From assembly GCA_003054695.1 (NCBI GenBank), contig QAZA01000025.1, positions 124,001 through 188,000 on the forward strand: a DNA stretch of 64,000 bases. Reading direction: 5' to 3'. The first letter of the stretch is position 1. Each line of letters begins with the position of its first letter. Below the pieces are notes generated by a model. That model saw nothing but the letters and a program-made list of their open reading frames with translations, was not told the DNA's origin and did no database searches. Made by a program: the position numbers and the translations under genes. The stretch is from Verrucomicrobia bacterium LW23 (GTDB taxonomy: Bacteria; Verrucomicrobiota; Verrucomicrobiia; Methylacidiphilales; UBA1321). Shown here one piece after another: positions 25,689 through 33,508 of the stretch.

Positions 25689-26378
25689 ATGCCCATTGCC
25701 ATGATGATGAAGACGCCTTTGCTTATCCCGACACTTCTTGCCATCGCCCTCTCGCTCACCGCCTCCGCCGGTACGCTGCGCGCCCAGTCCGGCGCGGCCA
25801 CGCCCGACAATCCCACAACAGGCCCCGGCCCGGGGGCGGAGGCGCCGGCCGCGCTCACCCCGGAGACGGCCCCCGCGTCAGCCCCCGTTACCGCCAAAAC
25901 GCGCGTGCTGGATAAAGGCGCCTACGCCAAACTGGTGGGGGATCACAGCATCTCCCTGCAGTGGATCAGCTGGAGCAAATTTGGCAAAGGCACGGTTACG
26001 GATACCGACGGCGTGCTCGCCATTGAGGGCGAGCACCGCGGCGACGCCTCCAACCCCGGCGACTACATGACCATCAAGGGCCACATTACGGAGGTGGACG
26101 CGACGACGTTCACCTTCAACGGCACCATCGTTACCCGCATCAGCCACATTGCCGGCGGCGAGGCCGTAACGCGTCAGGGCACGTACACCTTCGCCATCAC
26201 CAAAAATCGCCCCTACTGGCGCATGCAGGAGATGAACAACCCCAAGGACGGCGTGGTGGATTACATCGACATTTACTTCCGCAGAAGCACCCCCTCCTCC
26301 ACCCCCGCCGCCAAGCCCTCCGGCAGCAAGTCGGGCGAGGGAAAGGAGCCGAAAAAGCGCAAGACATCGGAGCGGTAG
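25689..26378 (+). CDS. Secreted protein of unknown function, 229 aa
   Basis: The signal peptide is MPIAMMMKTPLLIPTLLAIA... with cleavage near TLRAQ (residue 36). A Pro/Ala-rich linker follows (40-75), then a beta-rich domain (about 78-195) with WISWSKFGKGTVTDTDGVLA, YMTIKGHITEVDATTFTFNG and NRPYWRMQEMNNPKDGVVDYIDIYF. A Ser/Lys-rich basic tail ends the protein (KSGEGKEPKKRKTSER). Similar domains occur in conserved hypothetical secreted proteins of Bacteroidota and Planctomycetes, as far as I can recall, without function. The ATG at 25689 gives the signal peptide; earlier in-frame starts add a long Arg/Pro stretch that looks non-coding. No operon partner is apparent. Confidence 0.7.
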   Translation: MPIAMMMKTPLLIPTLLAIALSLTASAGTLRAQSGAATPDNPTTGPGPGAEAPAALTPETAPASAPVTAKTRVLDKGAYAKLVGDHSISLQWISWSKFGKGTVTDTDGVLAIEGEHRGDASNPGDYMTIKGHITEVDATTFTFNGTIVTRISHIAGGEAVTRQGTYTFAITKNRPYWRMQEMNNPKDGVVDYIDIYFRRSTPSSTPAAKPSGSKSGEGKEPKKRKTSER

Positions 26379-26572
26379 AGGCTGTCGACATTCTCATTTT
26401 GGCACCCTGCAACACCCCAGGTTTCGTACCTGATGCGAAAATGGAGCGCGTCGCATGCTTGCATTTGCATGATTGCCCCGACGGGGCGTGTTGATCTATA
26501 CTGAACGGACCTACACGCCAGGCGCAGGCGGCACCTCCATCGCTCCACTGCCATTTGTGCCGCCCCGTCCCC

Positions 26573-27268
26573 ATGACGTCTTCCCCATCCCCCGCCTCTG
26601 TGATGATACCCGCCCGTGACTGGAAACCCGCCCCCGGAGATTTTTTGCTGGGAGTTACCGGCCACCGCGACCCCGTAAAGGCGGAGCTTCTCATCCTGCA
26701 AGGCGTTGTGGAGGAGCTGCTTGTGCATATCCGCGACAAAGCGCAGGAGGCAAGCGCGCGCCTGGTCGTCATGTGCCACCTGGCGGAGGGCGCGGACCAG
26801 ATCTGCGCCGCCGCCGCCCACAAGCTGGGCATCCCGCTCGTCGTGCCGCTGCCCATGGAGCAGGCGGACTATGAGATCGACTTTACCGGCGAGGCCGAGC
26901 TGGCCGAGTTTCGCCGCGCCCTGGCCCAGGCGCGCGAGGTGGTGCAAATCCCGCCGGCCGCCGCCCCGCCCGCCGGCGCCTCCGCGCAGGACCTGCGCAA
27001 CCTGCAATACGTGGAAGCCGGTCAGTTCCTCTCCGCCCACTGCCCCCTGCTGCTGGCCCTGTGGGACGGCCGCCACAACAACAAGCCCGGCGGCACCGGC
27101 GACGTCGTCGCCCGCCACCTGGCAACGGAGCGCCCCGACGGCCTCCCCGGCATTGTCTACCACCTGCTCACCCCCCGCGCCAGCATTCCCCAGCCTCTGG
27201 ATGACGGTGCGGAGCCCTACACGCTGCGCGTCCTCACCGCAGGCGAGGGGATGCTGGGGAGCGTTTGA
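26573..27268 (+). CDS. SLOG-like Rossmann-fold protein
   Basis: A 231-residue soluble protein. The motif FLLGVTGHRDP near residue 24 and the later LAEGADQICAAAAHKLGIPLVVPLPMEQADYEIDF block match the YspA/SLOG-type pattern (GxTGHR plus LAEGAD). SLOG domains bind nucleotides, or nucleotide-derived ligands, and are often parts of conflict or signalling systems; here the domain is stand-alone, with no effector fused. The central Ala/Pro-rich loop and a stretch YHLLTPRASIPQP complete it. ATG 26573 is preferred over a TTG six codons upstream. The surrounding genes give no clue to the ligand. It lies 194 bp after the secreted-protein gene on the same strand. Confidence 0.65.
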   Translation: MTSSPSPASVMIPARDWKPAPGDFLLGVTGHRDPVKAELLILQGVVEELLVHIRDKAQEASARLVVMCHLAEGADQICAAAAHKLGIPLVVPLPMEQADYEIDFTGEAELAEFRRALAQAREVVQIPPAAAPPAGASAQDLRNLQYVEAGQFLSAHCPLLLALWDGRHNNKPGGTGDVVARHLATERPDGLPGIVYHLLTPRASIPQPLDDGAEPYTLRVLTAGEGMLGSV

Positions 27269-27414
27269 AGCTGGAACAAGGACACTTCGCAAAGGGTAAT
27301 ACGCGGGGCATCCCCCCTTTATCCGAAACCTGGTGGCTTCGTGCCTTGGTGGTTAATCCCTTTTGCTCCGCTTTTTCCTGCAAGTTGCTTGATGACACTC
27401 CAACCACCAAGGTA

Positions 27415-28047
27415 CTAGTTCGTGGTAGCGGGCGGGGCGGGAGCTGTCGGTACCGGGGCCGGCGCAGAAGGCTGCGGCTCCACCTTCGGCACCTCCGGCG
27501 CCACGTCCGGGCGCCAGCTTTGGGAGCCACCCTCCTCGATGCGGCCCAGGTAGACCGGCAGGTTGGCGCCGGAGGCGGCGCGGACTTCGCTGTTGCTGAC
27601 CCACATCACCTCGATCGACGGGTCGCGGTCCACCGTAAAGCTGCGCTCCGTGCCGTTGAGCGCCAACGGGTTAGCGCGCTGGTGGATGGAGAACGTGTAG
27701 CGGTCCGGCCGGCGCTCCCAGTAGGAGCCGGGCGCAAAAATCACCTGGCACTCAAAGCGGTAATTGGGCGAGGGGTAGACGCGGATGACGCGCGGCTGGC
27801 CGGCGGTGGAGAAGTAGTACCACGCCACGCCAATGATGGCCGCCAGCGCCGCAAGGCTAACGGCGCCAAGCATTAACGCACGCTTGGGATCGCCCCGCAG
27901 CAACGCCATAAACCGCGCGCCGGCCCCCGGCTTGCTGCCCGCGGGCGCCCCCTTTACCGGGTTGATGAGCGGGCCCGACGCTGCCGCCCCGCCCGGGGTG
28001 CCGCCCTTGGCGCCCGAGCCCGGATCCGACGCATGTGCATTCGTCAT
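27415..28047 (-). CDS. Single-pass membrane protein with extracytoplasmic beta domain, unknown function
   Basis: A 210-residue protein. The N-terminus is Gly/Ala/Pro-rich and disordered (about 1-55). A membrane helix lies at about 60-80 (LMLGAVSLAALAAIIGVAWYYF). The outer domain (about 85-180) contains VIRVYPSPNYRFECQVIFAPG and YTFSIHQRANPLALNGTERSF, followed by a Pro/Ala-rich tail (VPKVEPQPSAPAP). I do not recognise a family. ATG 28047 is chosen; longer in-frame starts at 28074 and 28173 add Arg-rich residues. It is convergent with the SLOG-like gene and divergent from the msrB-msrA gene. Confidence 0.65.
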   Translation of the reverse strand: MTNAHASDPGSGAKGGTPGGAAASGPLINPVKGAPAGSKPGAGARFMALLRGDPKRALMLGAVSLAALAAIIGVAWYYFSTAGQPRVIRVYPSPNYRFECQVIFAPGSYWERRPDRYTFSIHQRANPLALNGTERSFTVDRDPSIEVMWVSNSEVRAASGANLPVYLGRIEEGGSQSWRPDVAPEVPKVEPQPSAPAPVPTAPAPPATTN

Positions 28048-28431
28048 AAATTCCTTTGCCGTAACGGGATGCATCGCAGGCGCCACCGCCTTGCGCAGGG
28101 CCCGGCGTTCCCCTCCTGCCGTTACCTGATGTTGCCTCGTTCCCCCCTGCAAACCAAGCCAAATTGCGCGCATTCCATATTGTGCATGGAATAAAACGCG
28201 CCGTCGTCCCTCACATCCCTACACAGCAGTTCAGGCGGCCCGCCTCCACGGTGTGCTCCGCTTGACTTTGAGACCGGCCCTGCTTCATTATAGAAGGGCA
28301 TTGTTTGCCGGAACCGCCCTGCAGGCAGCGTGCGTAACACGTTGCGTAGCAGCTACAAGAGCTAAAGGCGGTTTTCCAGTGCGGCGTCCCTTTTGTTTGC
28401 GCAGGGCTGGTCTCCCCACAATCCACGTTAC
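28048..28431. other. Divergent intergenic region
   Basis: These 384 bp separate the membrane-protein gene (minus) from the msrB-msrA gene (plus) and must carry both promoters. No reading frame, repeat or strong hairpin is evident. Confidence 0.4.
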
Positions 28432-29628
28432 ATGCATATGCCTATGCCCGCATTTCTTGCCAATCTCTTCAAGTCGTCGGAGTCCACCAGCCCGATGTAC
28501 CTTGTCGCAAGCGTTGCCGCCTGCGTCGCCGTTTTCCTTATTGTCAGCCGCATTCACGCTCAGCCCGAGGCCACTACTATGCACGCATCAACCACAAAAA
28601 CAGCCACTTCCAGCGATACCGTAACTGTCCGCCTGCTCGACTCTGAAGGCCGGCTCACCGCGGCCGAAGAGGTGAAGAAGGTGGTGAAATCCGACGAGGA
28701 GTGGCGCAAGCAACTGACGGAGGAGCAGTATAAAATCACCCGCGGCAAAGGCACCGAGCGCGCGTTTTGCGGCGTGTTTTACGATAACCACAAAGAGGGC
28801 CTCTACAGCTGCGTCGGCTGCGAGTTGCCGCTCTTTTACTCCAACGCCAAGTTTGACAGCGGCACCGGCTGGCCCAGCTTTTTCCAGCCCGTCGCCAAGG
28901 AAAACATTGCCGAGGAGGCCGACAACAGCTACGGCATGCGCCGCGTGGAGATCCTCTGCAAACGCTGCGATGCCCACCTGGGCCACGTCTTCGACGACGG
29001 CCCCCGCCCCACCGGCCTGCGCTACTGCCTCAACTCCGGCGCGCTTAAGTTTACCGAGATGAAACTGGGCGCCACGCCCTCCGACAAGCCCGCCTCGGCC
29101 GCGCCCGACAAGGAAAAAGCCAGGACGAGCGGCAAGCGCGAGAAGGCCGTCTTTGCGGCCGGCTGCTTCTGGGGCGTCGAGGCGACCTTCCGCGAGCAGA
29201 AAGGCGTGACCGGCACGCGCGTCGGTTACTCCGGCGGTGTGACGAAGAACCCCACCTACCGCGACGTATGCAGCCACAACACCAAACATGCGGAAGTGGT
29301 TGAGGTGACGTATGATCCAGAGGTTATCAGCTACGCGCAACTCCTCAAGGTCTTTTACGAAAACCACGACCCCACCACCAAAGACCGCCAGGGCCCCGAC
29401 TACGGCGACCAGTACCGCAGCGCTATCTACTTCCTCAGCCCCGAGCAGGAGAAAGAGGCCAAGGAGTACACCGCCAAACTCACCGCCGCCAAAGTCTTCC
29501 GCGCCCCCATCGTCACGGAAATCACCAAAGCCTCCGAGTTTTGGGAAGCCGAAGAGTACCACCAGCAATACCTGGAGAAAAACGGCCGCGCCAAATGCCA
29601 CAGCGGCCTGAACGTGACGCTGCCGTAA
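28432..29628 (+). CDS. Membrane-anchored MsrB-MsrA methionine sulfoxide reductase fusion
   Basis: A 398-residue protein. A membrane segment (about 22-40) would place the enzyme outside the cytoplasmic membrane. MsrB (about 85-215) has zinc-binding CxxC pairs C127/C130 and C176/C179, a GTGWPSFF block and the catalytic Cys199 in RYCLNSGALKF. MsrA (about 238-398) has catalytic Cys245 in AAGCFWGVEATF and the typical GYSGG, HAEVVEV and YHQQYL motifs. It reduces R- and S-methionine sulfoxide in oxidised proteins. The MsrB-first order is the reverse of the MsrA-MsrB order best known from Neisseria PilB. ATG 28432 is used; nearby ATGs at 28438 and 28444 would also work. A terminator follows. Confidence 0.92.
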   Translation: MHMPMPAFLANLFKSSESTSPMYLVASVAACVAVFLIVSRIHAQPEATTMHASTTKTATSSDTVTVRLLDSEGRLTAAEEVKKVVKSDEEWRKQLTEEQYKITRGKGTERAFCGVFYDNHKEGLYSCVGCELPLFYSNAKFDSGTGWPSFFQPVAKENIAEEADNSYGMRRVEILCKRCDAHLGHVFDDGPRPTGLRYCLNSGALKFTEMKLGATPSDKPASAAPDKEKARTSGKREKAVFAAGCFWGVEATFREQKGVTGTRVGYSGGVTKNPTYRDVCSHNTKHAEVVEVTYDPEVISYAQLLKVFYENHDPTTKDRQGPDYGDQYRSAIYFLSPEQEKEAKEYTAKLTAAKVFRAPIVTEITKASEFWEAEEYHQQYLEKNGRAKCHSGLNVTLP

Positions 29629-29748
29629 CGCTGGTGGAAGGGGCGCGTTACTGCCCGCCCTTCTCCCTCAACCTTCATCATGACTTTCTGTCCGCAGCAA
29701 AGAGCAGGAGAGATAGAGAGAGAATAAAATAGAGTCAGAACTCAGCAA

Positions 29749-29795
29749 AAAAAGGCTTCCGCGATGCCCGGAAAGGGAATCACGGAAGCCTTTTT
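29749..29795 (+). terminator. Rho-independent terminator after msrB-msrA
   Basis: A 13-pair stem (AAAAAGGCTTCCG / CGGAAGCCTTTTT) with a 21-base loop lies 120 bp after the stop. An A-run precedes and a T-run ends it, so it can stop transcription from both sides. Confidence 0.85.
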
Positions 29796-29862
29796 CCACG
29801 ACGGATTTATGATGCGGACGATGAGATCATTTTGAAGACGCGTCTGGCCGCGGCGTTCTCCG

Positions 29863-30053
29863 AAGCGCCAAAGGCGCGAATGCCTATAGCCCAGGGCGTA
29901 ATCCCTGGGAGAGGATGAAAATCCGCAGCATTTTGTAGGAATGCAACATCGCCAGGCAGGCGGGCTGTTGCGTCCCTTCAGGACGCGATTCCGTTCCGGA
30001 CTCTCACCCAGGGCTTACGCCCTGGGCTATCGGCCTTCGCGCCTTCGGCGCTT
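29863..30053. mobile_element. Transposase-less relative of the RAYT element (MITE/BIME-like)
   Basis: Near-copies of the 48-bp repeat flanking the transposase occur here as a pair in inverted orientation (about 29863-29910 and 30007-30053). A degenerate inner hairpin (GCGTCCCTTCAGGACGC near 29970) is present but no gene. Compared with the 20.6-21.3 kb copies there are several substitutions, for example GTAATCC for GTAAGCC and CTATCGG for CTATAGG. The unit probably moved with help of the RAYT protein. Confidence 0.75.
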
Positions 30054-30072
30054 CGGAATCCCCTATCCGTGC

Positions 30073-31125
30073 TTACAGCTTCTTCAGAAGCTCCGCCTTC
30101 TTCGCGTCAAACTCGGCCTGGGTGAGGATGCCCTTCTGGAGGAGGCCGCCCAGCTTGTCGAGCGTGGCAAACACTTCGTCGGAGGTCATCGGCGCGGCGG
30201 GCGGGGCGGGGGGAGGGGGAGGCGTTTGCGCGGCATACTGCTGCTGCTGAGGTACTTGCGGGGGCTGCTGGTAGCCGGCGCCCATTTGCTGCGCCATCAT
30301 CTGGCCCATGGCCAGGCCGGCGCCGAGCGTCATGCCGTTGCCGCCGCCGGGGTTGTTGGCGGCGTCGCTGATCGCCTCGGCGGTCTGGAACTGCGTGTAG
30401 CGGTTGAGATCGCCCACCATGCGCATGGAGCTGCTCTTGTCCATATAGCGCTGCAGCTCTTCGGGCAGCGAGACGCTTTGGACAAAGAACGAGTGCAGCT
30501 CCAGGCCAAACTCCACAAAGCCGGGCTTGAGCGCGTTGGCCAGCGTGCTGCTGAAGACGGTAAGGTTCGCCGCCATATCCACAAACGGCGTCTTCGACGC
30601 CGCGAGGAACGAGGCGATATTGGTGACGACGGCGCTGGAGAGCTGGCCGTCAATCTCGTCCACCGTATAGCGCTCGCGCGTGCCGGCAATGTTGCGGAAG
30701 AAAATGCGGGGCTCGTTTACCCGGTAGGCGTAGGTGCCATAGGCGCGGATGCGCACCGGGCCGAACTCGGGGTCGCGCACGGTAATGGGCGTGGGCGTAC
30801 CCCACTTGCGGTTTTGCTGCAGGCGCGTCGACATGAAGTAGACGTCGCTCTTGAACGGGGAGGCGAAGGCCTTGTCCCAGTTCATCAGGTTGGTCAGCAG
30901 GGGCAGCGTTTGCGTGTTAAGCGTGTAACGACCGGGCCCAAACTGGTCGGCCACGCGCCCTTCGTTCACAAAAAGGGCCATCTGGCTCTCGCGCACGGTA
31001 AGCGAGGCGCCGTTCTGGATCTCGTTGTCCGCAAAGGGGTAACGCGAGGAAAGGACGCCGTCCGTCTCTTCGTTCCACTCGATAACGTCGATAAACTGCT
31101 TGCCAAAGAAGTTGAAAATACCCAT
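30073..31125 (-). CDS. SPFH (band 7-like) protein with C-terminal SHOCT domain
   Basis: A 350-residue protein. Residues 1-240 are the SPFH fold of the YdjI/virion-core-like group: MGIFNFFGKQFIDVIEWNEE at the start, GRYTLNTQTLPLLTNL, and GLELHSFFVQSVSLPEELQRYMDK. A Gln/Pro/Gly-rich linker follows (about 245-310, GYQQPPQVPQQQQYAAQ). The tail is a SHOCT domain (KLGGLLQKGILTQAEFDAKKAELLKKL), a short oligomerisation/targeting module. There is no membrane helix. Such proteins assemble on membranes or as large rings, and in Bacillus YdjI participates in a membrane-stress complex. ATG 31125 matches the family start; in-frame upstream codons to 31266 are non-family. It stands alone on the minus strand. 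Confidence 0.88.
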   Translation of the reverse strand: MGIFNFFGKQFIDVIEWNEETDGVLSSRYPFADNEIQNGASLTVRESQMALFVNEGRVADQFGPGRYTLNTQTLPLLTNLMNWDKAFASPFKSDVYFMSTRLQQNRKWGTPTPITVRDPEFGPVRIRAYGTYAYRVNEPRIFFRNIAGTRERYTVDEIDGQLSSAVVTNIASFLAASKTPFVDMAANLTVFSSTLANALKPGFVEFGLELHSFFVQSVSLPEELQRYMDKSSSMRMVGDLNRYTQFQTAEAISDAANNPGGGNGMTLGAGLAMGQMMAQQMGAGYQQPPQVPQQQQYAAQTPPPPPAPPAAPMTSDEVFATLDKLGGLLQKGILTQAEFDAKKAELLKKL

Positions 31126-31760
31126 GGAGGTGGCGAAGTAGAGGGGTGATATAGAAAGGTAGGGACTGCAGGGGACGATAATATAGCGAACGGAAATAAA
31201 TCTCCGCTCGCCAGAGCATAGCGCAACTGCGTAAATCAGCAACTGCGCCGATAAAGTCGCTCTCAAAAATCGTAACGCACAGCGGGCGCAACGATGCAGG
31301 AAAAAGCGATAAAAAAGAACAAAGGTACGGCAAGCCCCGGGGCGGCAGGGCCGGGCAGGGTGGGCCGCGTCGCGCCGGGCGCCGCTGCTAACTCACTATT
31401 AGGCACAACTAATACCAGTGCAACTCCTATCCGGTAGTATTACCGCACTTTTTCCTTCTCACTGGCATTAGACCTGGCAACTGCGAATGGGCCCGGGTGG
31501 TGCTGGACCATATCCCGCCGCCAATCCCTGCGGGGGATATAGTCCAGCCCACTTACTGGGGCCGGCCGGATGGCCTGCGCCGTCGCGGCGGGTGGGGGAT
31601 CACCTCATCCCTCACCTGCCGCGGCGTGCGCCGGCTTTTTGTGCATGTCTGCATGGTTCCGGCCTCCCGCCGGATCGCGTTTTGCGTGAGGGAGCGACGC
31701 ACGGTCGGGGGTGCCCTTCCCGGTCCCGCCTCGTGCGTTTACCTGTTGCCGGGCAGCAGG
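31126..31760. other. Intergenic region with several strong hairpins
   Basis: These 635 bp lie between the SPFH gene start and the end of the heme operon. At 31503-31547 a 14-base arm pairs with its partner (one mismatch) around a 17-base loop. At 31592-31615 a 9-pair stem GTGGGGGAT/ATCCCTCAC follows. GCCGTCGCGGC and GCCGG/CCGGC stems occur nearby. A frame starting at 31487 has Pro/Arg/Gly-rich codons without family features. It may be a structured RNA or a cluster of palindromic repeats. Confidence 0.4.
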
Positions 31761-32771
31761 TTACACATCCCCGCCAAGAAAGATCTCCGACCAGCGCTGT
31801 ACGTCCAGCGGTTCCCCAACACACTGAATATGGCAGCAGCGGCGGCGATCGGAGCCGTAAAGCTCCAGGCACACGCCGTGTTCCTGGCGGTTGATCTTTT
31901 GCCACAGGCCAAGGCCCGGGGCGCGAAGGATATGCGCTTCACTGTCGCGATCCATAAGGTGGATGCTGTCGCCACAACGCTCCATGCGCTGCGGCGTCAT
32001 GTCGATCTGATGAAACAGGCCCTGGTTAAACAGGGAGATACGAAGGGGAATCTGCTCGCGCGAGGCAAGAAAAAGGCTTTGCACCAGCGCCTCGTACCGC
32101 GCCGGCCGGGCGTAGGCCGCGCCGATAAGCTCCATGGCCTCGTGCCGCACCATATCCTCCCAGCCTGCCATGTAATCGCCCTGCACGGTGGGATGCTGGT
32201 GGCGCCAGCCGGCGCGCAGCCAGTCCAGCCCGGCGGAATCATGGGCCAGGGCACCGGGCGCGGGCAGGGGAGGCTGCGCATCAAACCGGGGGGGTGAGCC
32301 GCCGCGGGCGTAGTGCTGAATAAAGTGGGTAAACCACTCGTGCTCAGCACCATCGGCCAAAATCACTTTAAACAGTCCTTCACCGTGCCTGTCAAAAAAC
32401 TGCAGTGCCAGCATGCGATCCTTTTGCAGCCTCTCGTCGGCGGCAACCACAAAGTGCAGGTTTGCCAGGTTGACGGTAAAGCCGCTGGTCAGCTCCACCA
32501 TTTCGGCGGGGTCCTCAAAGTCGCCCACGCCGGTGGAGAAAAACTCCGTGCGAGCCACGCGGGAGGCCACCACCACCTGCTCCGTGCGGCTTAGCAGCAG
32601 GACGGGGCCCAGGACAGAGGTATCGGCCAGCAACTGAGGCCAGCTCTCCAGAAGGCGCAGGCAAATGTCCCCCTTCTCCGTGCAAAACAGCAGGTCCTCA
32701 TGCACCGTCGTCATCGGGCTGGAGGTGGGCGGGGACGGCTGCCAGCTGAAGGCATCGGGCACAAAGGACAT
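31761..32771 (-). CDS. HemS/HmuS-like heme-handling protein
   Basis: A 336-residue protein with two repeats of the ChuX/HutX/HemS fold and the normal HemS length (about 345). The first repeat contains LQFFDRHGEGLFKVIL, matching the family's LQFFDAHGxAVHKVY motif. The second contains ISLFNQGLFHQIDM, GDSIHLMDRDSEAHI and VCLELYGSDRRRCCHIQC. HemS-type proteins bind or degrade heme in the cytoplasm. The His that in HemS follows NPGCIQI is not at the same spot here (NQGLFHQID), so heme ligation may differ. ATG 32771 (MSFVPDAFSW) is chosen; the upstream frame is non-family. It is the last of three same-strand genes with a flavodoxin in the middle. Confidence 0.78.
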   Translation of the reverse strand: MSFVPDAFSWQPSPPTSSPMTTVHEDLLFCTEKGDICLRLLESWPQLLADTSVLGPVLLLSRTEQVVVASRVARTEFFSTGVGDFEDPAEMVELTSGFTVNLANLHFVVAADERLQKDRMLALQFFDRHGEGLFKVILADGAEHEWFTHFIQHYARGGSPPRFDAQPPLPAPGALAHDSAGLDWLRAGWRHQHPTVQGDYMAGWEDMVRHEAMELIGAAYARPARYEALVQSLFLASREQIPLRISLFNQGLFHQIDMTPQRMERCGDSIHLMDRDSEAHILRAPGLGLWQKINRQEHGVCLELYGSDRRRCCHIQCVGEPLDVQRWSEIFLGGDV

Positions 32772-32892
32772 AGCGCAGGGGGCTGTGAGAAAGGGGGAAA
32801 GGAGGCCCGGAGACAGGCGGGCCCGGCGGCATCGCAACGTAACATGCTGCGATGCCGAATGTTGCGTTACATTACTGTAACATTGCGCGGCG

Positions 32893-32912
32893 GTGCGGTG
32901 CATGCACCGCAC
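32893..32912. terminator. 20-bp perfect palindrome between flavodoxin and HemS-like genes
   Basis: GTGCGGTGCATGCACCGCAC is a perfect palindrome in the 154-bp gap after the flavodoxin stop. It lacks a T-run, so it may be an mRNA-stabilising hairpin or operator as well as a terminator. Confidence 0.45.
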
Positions 32913-32925
32913 GCGGCAACCTTGC

Positions 32926-33399
32926 TTACCTGGCGGCGAGGTCGCTGCTCAGCGCGGAGATGACTTCCTTCGTCCATTCCTGCGTCGGGCCGTCGTAGTC
33001 AACGTCGGAGTCGACACGCGCCGCAATGCGGGTGCCGCCGAGCTGCTCCAGGCGCTCGTCCAGGTTGGCGCCGAAGCCGCAGAAGATCTCGTAGCTGCGG
33101 TCGCCCAGCGCCAGCACGGAGAAACGGATGTTGGTCAGTGGCGTTCCGTCCAGCTCCTTCAGCGTGTCCCAGAGGGGGATGGCGTCGTCCGGCGGCTCGC
33201 CCTCGCCCCAGGTGCTGGCCACGACAAGCAGCGTGGACGGCTCGGCGGCCAGGTTCACCACATCGGGGGCCGTCCAGTTGGCGGCGCTGACGAGGGTGGA
33301 GTCGAAACCGGCGCTCTTCAGCTTGGCCGCCACAGTGTTGGCGGCGTCCTCGGCGTTGCCGGTGGTTGTTGCGAACAGGATCGTAATAGGCTTGCTCAT
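32926..33399 (-). CDS. Flavodoxin
   Basis: A 157-residue flavodoxin. The FMN phosphate loop is ATTTGNAED at residues 10-18 of ILFATTTGNAEDAA. The later loops are STWGEGEPPDDA (isoalloxazine region) and ALGDRSYEIFCGFGANLDERL. It transfers single electrons in the cytoplasm. Long-chain or short-chain assignment is not clear. It sits between two HemS-like genes on the same strand, which makes it a likely reductant for heme breakdown or reduction; that link is inference. ATG 33399 (MSKPITILF) starts exactly at the first strand. Confidence 0.9.
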   Translation of the reverse strand: MSKPITILFATTTGNAEDAANTVAAKLKSAGFDSTLVSAANWTAPDVVNLAAEPSTLLVVASTWGEGEPPDDAIPLWDTLKELDGTPLTNIRFSVLALGDRSYEIFCGFGANLDERLEQLGGTRIAARVDSDVDYDGPTQEWTKEVISALSSDLAAR

Positions 33400-33508
33400 A
33401 TTTCTATTAGGTTGTTGTGTGTTGGGGGAAAATCCAAAGTGTTGCAGCACAGAAAGTTGTGTTGGGGCGTGGGACTAAGGCGGCAAGGGTGACGGCGAGG
33501 GGAGGCGG

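Noticed and set aside
31487-31894. Plus-strand frame of 135 codons
   Set aside because: It is Pro/Arg/Gly-rich, crosses strong hairpins and overlaps the end of the HemS-like gene; it is probably not coding.
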